The notes under the pieces: model-generated | Told to the model about the DNA's origin: nothing | What the model saw: only the letters and a program-made list of their open reading frames with translations | Database searches by the model: none | In this document: positions 59,230-64,000 of the stretch, one piece after another | Layout: each line of letters begins with the position of its first letter | Numbering within the stretch: the first letter of the stretch is position 1 | DNA from: Apoda limacodes | Lineage: Eukaryota > Arthropoda > Insecta > Lepidoptera > Limacodidae | Direction: 5' to 3' | Assembly: GCA_946406115.1 (NCBI GenBank) | Contig: OX291544.1 | Coordinates: 19,857,521-19,921,520 of the forward strand | Length of the DNA stretch: 64,000 bases | Program-made: the position numbers and the translations under genes

Positions 59230-59665
59230 TTACGTTTAGGTAAAGCGAGTCCACAGGCTTTTTCTTTGTCACTTTTCTCAAAGCAGAGCGCGCGTTCATA
59301 TAACTTACGGGCGGTATGCGCATATCCTAAGAAGTAAAAAGCTGTCTGTTCAAAATATGAAGTACGCGCACACTATAAGCGAGCAATAAAATAACAAGTC
59401 TTACCTAGGAGAAAAATACTGACGAGAGGCTATCTAGAAGCCAAAGCCTAAAGGCCAAAGTCTTTAAATTGAAATAGCAAAGATAGAAATAGAGAAAACA
59501 ATGCCACCGTCAGATTGCTAAAAATATACAGAAAATTTATGCACAGCTTTTAAGTTTAGTATACTTGATAAAAAAGGCATGTTATTACCGCCCGTGAGAT
59601 CTATGAATGCGCGCATTGATTTAAGAAAAGTAAATATAAAAAGAAAACCGACGTAGTAACACGTT
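59230..59665. repeat. Inverted pair of repeat units (copies 2 and 3)
   Basis: Minus-strand 59400-59230 and plus-strand 59535-59665 both match copy 1 at 54680-54870. The former carries GAACAGACAGCTTTTTAC, ACCGCCCGTAAGTTATATGA, ACGCGCGCTCTGC and AAAGCCTGTGGA. The latter carries ACAGCTTTTAAGTTTAGTAT, ATTACCGCCCGTGAGATCTA and ATGCGCGCATTGATTTAAG. The two face each other across about 135 bases, like the arms of an inverted-repeat element. Confidence 0.55.
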
Positions 59666-59779
59666 TTGCGTGATGGGTTTTATGGATCAAAAGATAAAAA
59701 GAGCCCTTCAAAAGCTTAACAAAAGGACCCTGCTGACACCCTTTGGAAACGGAACTCAAAAACTTCCAATGTAACCTTA

Positions 59780-61380
59780 AAATATCGTTCCAACATGATT
59801 CTTTCTATAATAAAAGTTTGCATTTACATGCAAATGCAAAATAAATAATGGGAACAGTATGCAAGCAAATTGAATAGACAGAAATAAACCTCAAACTAGA
59901 ACTAGTTTTATTGATAAACTTTTAATTTAATTTACTTCATTATTACTTCACATAATACAGGCGTGAGCATTTAAATGTTAATTAAATGAATTTGGAATTA
60001 GTTAAAATAGTTATTATCTTTCAAGGAATGTGATAACGATTTTACAGAAGCGTTTCTAAGATCTAAGACTATGTGAAAAAAATGGAGGTGAGCTGTATTG
60101 GAGCCAAGGCCACTTAACTTTGGAAATTCATGTATTAGGCAATAAATGTTTGTTAAAAAGAAACCAGCTTAGTGCGAGTCAAACTCACTCTCTGAGGGTT
60201 CCGCACAACCATCTGGTTGACTAATGCACAAAACCCATACTTTTATGGAAATAAGAAACGATGGACCGATTTTAAACACTACTTGCGAGACCTCCTTCGA
60301 AAGTCTCAATGTAGAGTCTCGGGTATCTCGTTTTCGCAAGTTGGAAGAACTAAATTTAAAGTGATATTTCTCACCTTTCTGTATCTCTTCCAGTGTTCGA
60401 GATAATTTTTGTAAAAAAACCCCTCAATCATTTAGACGTTTCATCAAATTCATGTTGAAGTATATATACATAATTAAATAAGTCAATAGCATCAAATTTA
60501 ACCAAGTTATGATAAAAATAAATTTGTATCCTATTTTTTTCGGCAACAAAAAAACTAAAAATCACTACATTATTACCACCCCAATTTGTGGTAATAATCA
60601 TTACTACTTCATATCAATTTATTTATGTACTTGTGACATGCTCTAGAAGTTTTAAAATTAAACTCGGAAGTGGTTAGATTTTTTGGAGCTTAAAGTAAAA
60701 AGGATATACGAACTCTGTCAGAGTTTTGTAGTTTTGCGAAACAGTGCCTTTACTTCAAAATAATTTAAAAACTGTTGATGATGAGTACAAATCATCAGCA
60801 ACGGTTTCGCTTTTCTGAAAATTTTCTTTATTTTGCCTGTAGGGTAAAAATTTAACAACATAAAACCGTTCAAAGTTTGCATATTTTCGTAAATAGTAGC
60901 TTGTACAAGCTTTTTCAATAAAAACCCTTACAAAAATATGCTTCTATATAAAACTTGAAAACACACACAAACTTGAATCTATTTAGCACATATATATATC
61001 ACACACACACATATATGTGTGTGTGATAAATATACGAGTCAAATAGGTTAAGGGAGTACAAAAAGAAAACGAAACTCAAAACTAAAACTAAACCATCTGT
61101 TGAACTTATGTTCATATATTGTTCCCATGATCAGTAGGGGTTGTTTTTTAAGGGCTTCAACCACTCTATGGATCGGGACGAAACTTGACACACATACGGC
61201 CGATCCTAATATGCGATCTTAATCTATTTTCAACAATCTAAGATTCAATTTGCGATCCATAAGTTGCTTAATGTGTGCTAATATTCAATCGATGGATTGA
61301 ATCCTCAATCCGTTTTTGCAATCTATCCTCAGGAGGACGGATCGCCATTTTAGGATCGATGTTTGTTTGAAAACGACAAC
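59780..61380. other. Interval before the transposase gene
   Basis: It includes a repeat head at 60165-60200 (AGTGCGAGTCAAACTCACTC) and a TATC(AC)n-ATATAT-(GT)nGATA near-palindromic microsatellite at about 60996-61027. No host gene is recognised. The GATC-rich stretch at 61195-61350 may be the 5' flank or terminal region of the Harbinger element. Confidence 0.4.
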
Positions 61381-61523
61381 TAATGTGTTCACATATTCGA
61401 TCTTTGGATTTTGACAGCTCTTTTTTAGTTATCTGTAATCTGTTTATCCGATCGCCCGAATTCGACGGCTACGAAGAGAGATTTCTGCATTTTAATTCAG
61501 GTTACTTGTTTTACATCGAAATT

Positions 61524-63197
61524 ATGGCTGCAACAATATTTTCAAGTGATAGCGACAGTGATTTGGACGTAATAACACAAACTTTGGATTCAGAAAGTGA
61601 TGAAGAGATGAACCAACGTAGAGCTTCTCGATCACGAAAATACAAAAGAGTAAATTATATGCACACCCAATGTCTCAATGATGCAGAATTTACTTTTAGA
61701 TTTAGACTAAATAAACCTGCGGTAGAGTTACTTTTGACCGAAATAATTCCTTATGTAAAAGTAACCTCAAAACGGTAAGAACAACAGACACGAAATTCAA
61801 ACTTAACTAAACCTACCAAAGATATATACATAATCTCTCAATATTGTTATTTTTTTTGCAGAAATGATGGAGTTTCACCTCTGCATCAATTGTTATTGTC
61901 ACTCCGGTTTTATGCATTAGGAACAATGCTCGTTTCGGTAGCTGATTTTATTGGTGTGTCTTCGGCCAGCAAAATAGTCAGCCAAATTTCTTATGCTATT
62001 GCTAGACTTTATGATAAATATGTTTTCATGCTCCGAAACAGTGCAGAGGAATTTTATTTGATAGCACAAGTTTACCCGAGTTCTTGGTGCTATTGACTGC
62101 ACTCATGTACGGATACAGTCTTCATGTATGTATAAATTACTTTGGGTTGCATAAAGTACTGTGTCTTCTCTGTGTTGACTAATGTATGCATTGCATTTTT
62201 TTAGGTCACACAATTGGAGAAGAATTCAGAAATCGGAAAGGATATTTTTCCCTCAATGTTCAAGAAGTCTGTGATGCGGACTCGAAACTTATGAATGTTG
62301 TAGCTCGTTGGCCTGGATCTGCACATGATGCTATCATATTTAATAATTCTGTTTTAAGAGGTAGGCAGTCCTTGGAACTGATGATTATAATATTTATATC
62401 TGAATTCATACAATATTTAATCTTCTCTTTTTTGTTACAATACAGTGTGATGGTGGTGCTTTTGGCAATCTTTGGTTACTCGGAGATAGTGCATATCCAA
62501 ATAGACCTTATTTATTAACTCCACTACTAAATTCTGTTTCAAGAAGTGATCAGAGATATAATGAGGCACAAATTAAAACCAGAAATAGTATTGAACGGTA
62601 AGTTTTAAAGTTCCTTTCTTTAGGACCATTATATATACAAGGGATGATCAAAAAGTAATTATAATCAAATATTTCTAGTATTCACAAAAATCTATAAAAA
62701 ATAGAGAGCTTGCTTAAACCTTTACTAGTAGGTACAGGTTAAAGGTATTTAAACCCACAGTCATATTTTGTAACTTCATTCATTTTATGTCAAGTCAGAG
62801 CCGTCATCAAAACTTCTGCATGAAAAATGTTCTAATGTTTTATATCGATCTACTACTACTTTTTGATCACCCCTCGTATTCATATATTATACATACAATC
62901 AAAACAGCATAAAATTAGAAAGAACATATTTTACGTTTATTTTATTTTATCTTACTGTTGGCACCTATGTTGCATTGCTCCATAGCAGTTTGAAGAACAC
63001 TTAACCAGTTAGAAAGTACCTATGAAATACACACTAGACAGCATATTAGCATTGACTATTTTCTAATTGAAACAAATTTTTATTTTCAAAACTTTTGCAG
63101 TATGAATTTAGAAACAAATGATGTAAATGAAGTTCTTCAAAATATCGAAGATCAAGATATTGGACACAGAACATATCTAATTAATATTTATTTTTAA
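61524..63197 (+). pseudogene. PIF/Harbinger (HARBI1-like) transposase gene, multi-exon, disrupted
   Basis: Exon 1 (61524-61774, MAATIFSSDSDSDLDVITQT..) ends in phase 2 and splices to exon 2 (61862-62125: NDGVSPLHQLLLSLRFYALG, then VSSASKIVSQISYAIARLYD). Near 62066 one base is out of frame. The shifted frame gives K-F-T-R-V-L-G-A-I-D-C-T-H-V-R-I with the first catalytic Asp. Exon 3 (62205-62360) reads EEFRNRKGYFSLNVQEVCDA and ARWPGSAHDAIIFNNSVLRG. Exon 4 (62446-62597) reads GGAFGNLWLLGDSAYPNRPY, with the second Asp, and RNSIER with the catalytic Glu. Its frame is one base out relative to exon 3's donor. The normal segment after RNSIER (x-F-G-x-W-K-R-R-F) is absent; exon 5 (63101-63197) gives only the C-terminal tail, ending YLINIYF. 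A MITE sits in the gap. AATAAA is at 63299-63304. The family call is firm; inactivity is likely. Confidence 0.85.
62636..62878. mobile_element. Mariner-type MITE inside the transposase gene
   Basis: Left end TACAAGGGATGATCAAAAAG and right end (opposite strand) TACGAGGGGTGATCAAAAAG form terminal inverted repeats of about 22 bases. Both are flanked by the TA used by Tc1/mariner elements. The interior, about 200 bases, has no transposase frame. It lies exactly where the exon following the catalytic Glu should be. Confidence 0.8.
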
Positions 63198-63304
63198 ACT
63201 TATTTTGTTAATTGTAGTCAGTATTGTAGTTTAGTTATTTTTTTTAGTAGTCTTATAGTTGGTTTGGTTAAGAATTAGTATGTAGTAATTTGTAATTTAA
63301 TAAA

Positions 63305-64000
63305 ACATTTGAAATGAATATGTTTATTTTTGTTCCGAGCACAGCCAATCCTGGTGTAACCCTTACAACCTAAATGATTTGTATCATCATTGTATTGGAT
63401 AGATTTAAAATAATAGCTCTTATTTTGATTACTTTTAAAATTTATAAAAATGGAATATAAACCTTATACATGTTAATAAAATTGAGCTGTCACATGTATA
63501 AAAGCTTTGGTGCGAGTAAACGACAAGTGAGTCAAGAAAGTTACATGTTAGTCTCCGGTATCTGATTGATATGGAAAACAGGCATGATTGTATTATTGCC
63601 TAAAGCTTTGTCATATAGAGAAAATAATGACTTCTATGTGTTAAATAGGTATCTGATATCTAATTATCTTCTTTGTATACATTGATACATCAACATTAAC
63701 TTCTATGTAATATCACCTGAAACCAATATTTCTTAATAGCGAGATGTAGCAATAGATTTGATGCAAGTTTGATGTGTAACGAAAATAATATGAAGCTGAT
63801 AAAGAAAAAACGGTAATCAACTCTTACTTATATATTATAATAATAAAAACACACAACCTGAATAAAACAATAAAATTTAATATCTAATGTTAACTTACAT
63901 AATTAAAATTATAAATAAATTATCTATGCAGAAAAATAAAATTAATTTTAATAAAACTTTTATTAAAAAGAGAATTAAAAAAACTAATTTTCAATCAGTA
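63305..64000. other. Right end of the window
   Basis: AT-rich, with no gene recognised. The right boundary of the Harbinger element is not identified. A second Harbinger ORF (Myb/MADF-like) is not seen here and could lie beyond the edge. Confidence 0.35.

Overview
The window looks like nuclear DNA from an insect, most probably a moth or butterfly. It is strongly AT-rich, most of it is intronic or repetitive, and the coding exons are short with GT/AG introns. The recognisable genes are insect cuticular proteins, and the repeats (non-LTR retrotransposons, mariner, Penelope, PIF/Harbinger, Helitron-like and tRNA-like pieces) are of kinds familiar from lepidopteran genomes. All assignments come from reading the sequence. 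No database search was possible.

The core is a tandem array of RR-1 cuticular protein (CPR) genes, all on the minus strand, each with four coding exons and the same intron phases. Reading right to left along transcription, they are CPR-D (57012 to 50595, 148 aa), CPR-C (43268 to 39092, frameshifted near its C-terminus, 128 aa), CPR-B (30487 to 22614, 148 aa) and CPR-A (14225 to 12163, 143 aa). A fifth, divergent member is represented only by a signal-peptide exon at 5616-5746; its chitin-binding exons are missing or lie beyond the left edge. Each complete gene encodes a secreted protein that would bind chitin through the Rebers-Riddiford domain. A shared promoter block (TATA box plus an upstream 27-bp motif) and a shared intron-2 segment suggest common regulation. 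CPR-C and CPR-D are the most similar pair and belong to a segmental duplication of at least 5 kb.

The array is invaded by mobile elements. Left part (0.7-11.6 kb): fragments of RTE-type and other LINEs, a tRNA-derived SINE head and a diverged direct repeat. 16.4-18.9 kb: a decayed LINE with a coiled-coil/SGNH-like ORF1 and an FADD reverse transcriptase. 20-22.2 kb: a LINE 3' end and other repeats. CPR-B intron 2: a 92-codon retrotransposon C-terminal remnant and a short Helitron-like element. 35.1-37.3 kb: a nearly complete Penelope-like element with a GIY-YIG endonuclease and inverted terminal repeats. 46.6-50 kb: a mariner relic and a LINE. 55.6-59.7 kb: LINE pieces, a second mariner relic and an inverted repeat pair. 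At the right end (61.5-63.2 kb) is a multi-exon PIF/Harbinger (HARBI1-like) transposase gene with a frameshift, a splice-phase break and a lost exon next to a mariner-type MITE.

I found no wholly new biological system. The most unusual items are the shared CPR promoter and intron elements, the frameshifted CPR-C copy, the orphan signal-peptide exon, a CpG-rich nested hairpin in CPR-B intron 1, and the three-copy repeat at 54.7/59.3/59.6 kb.
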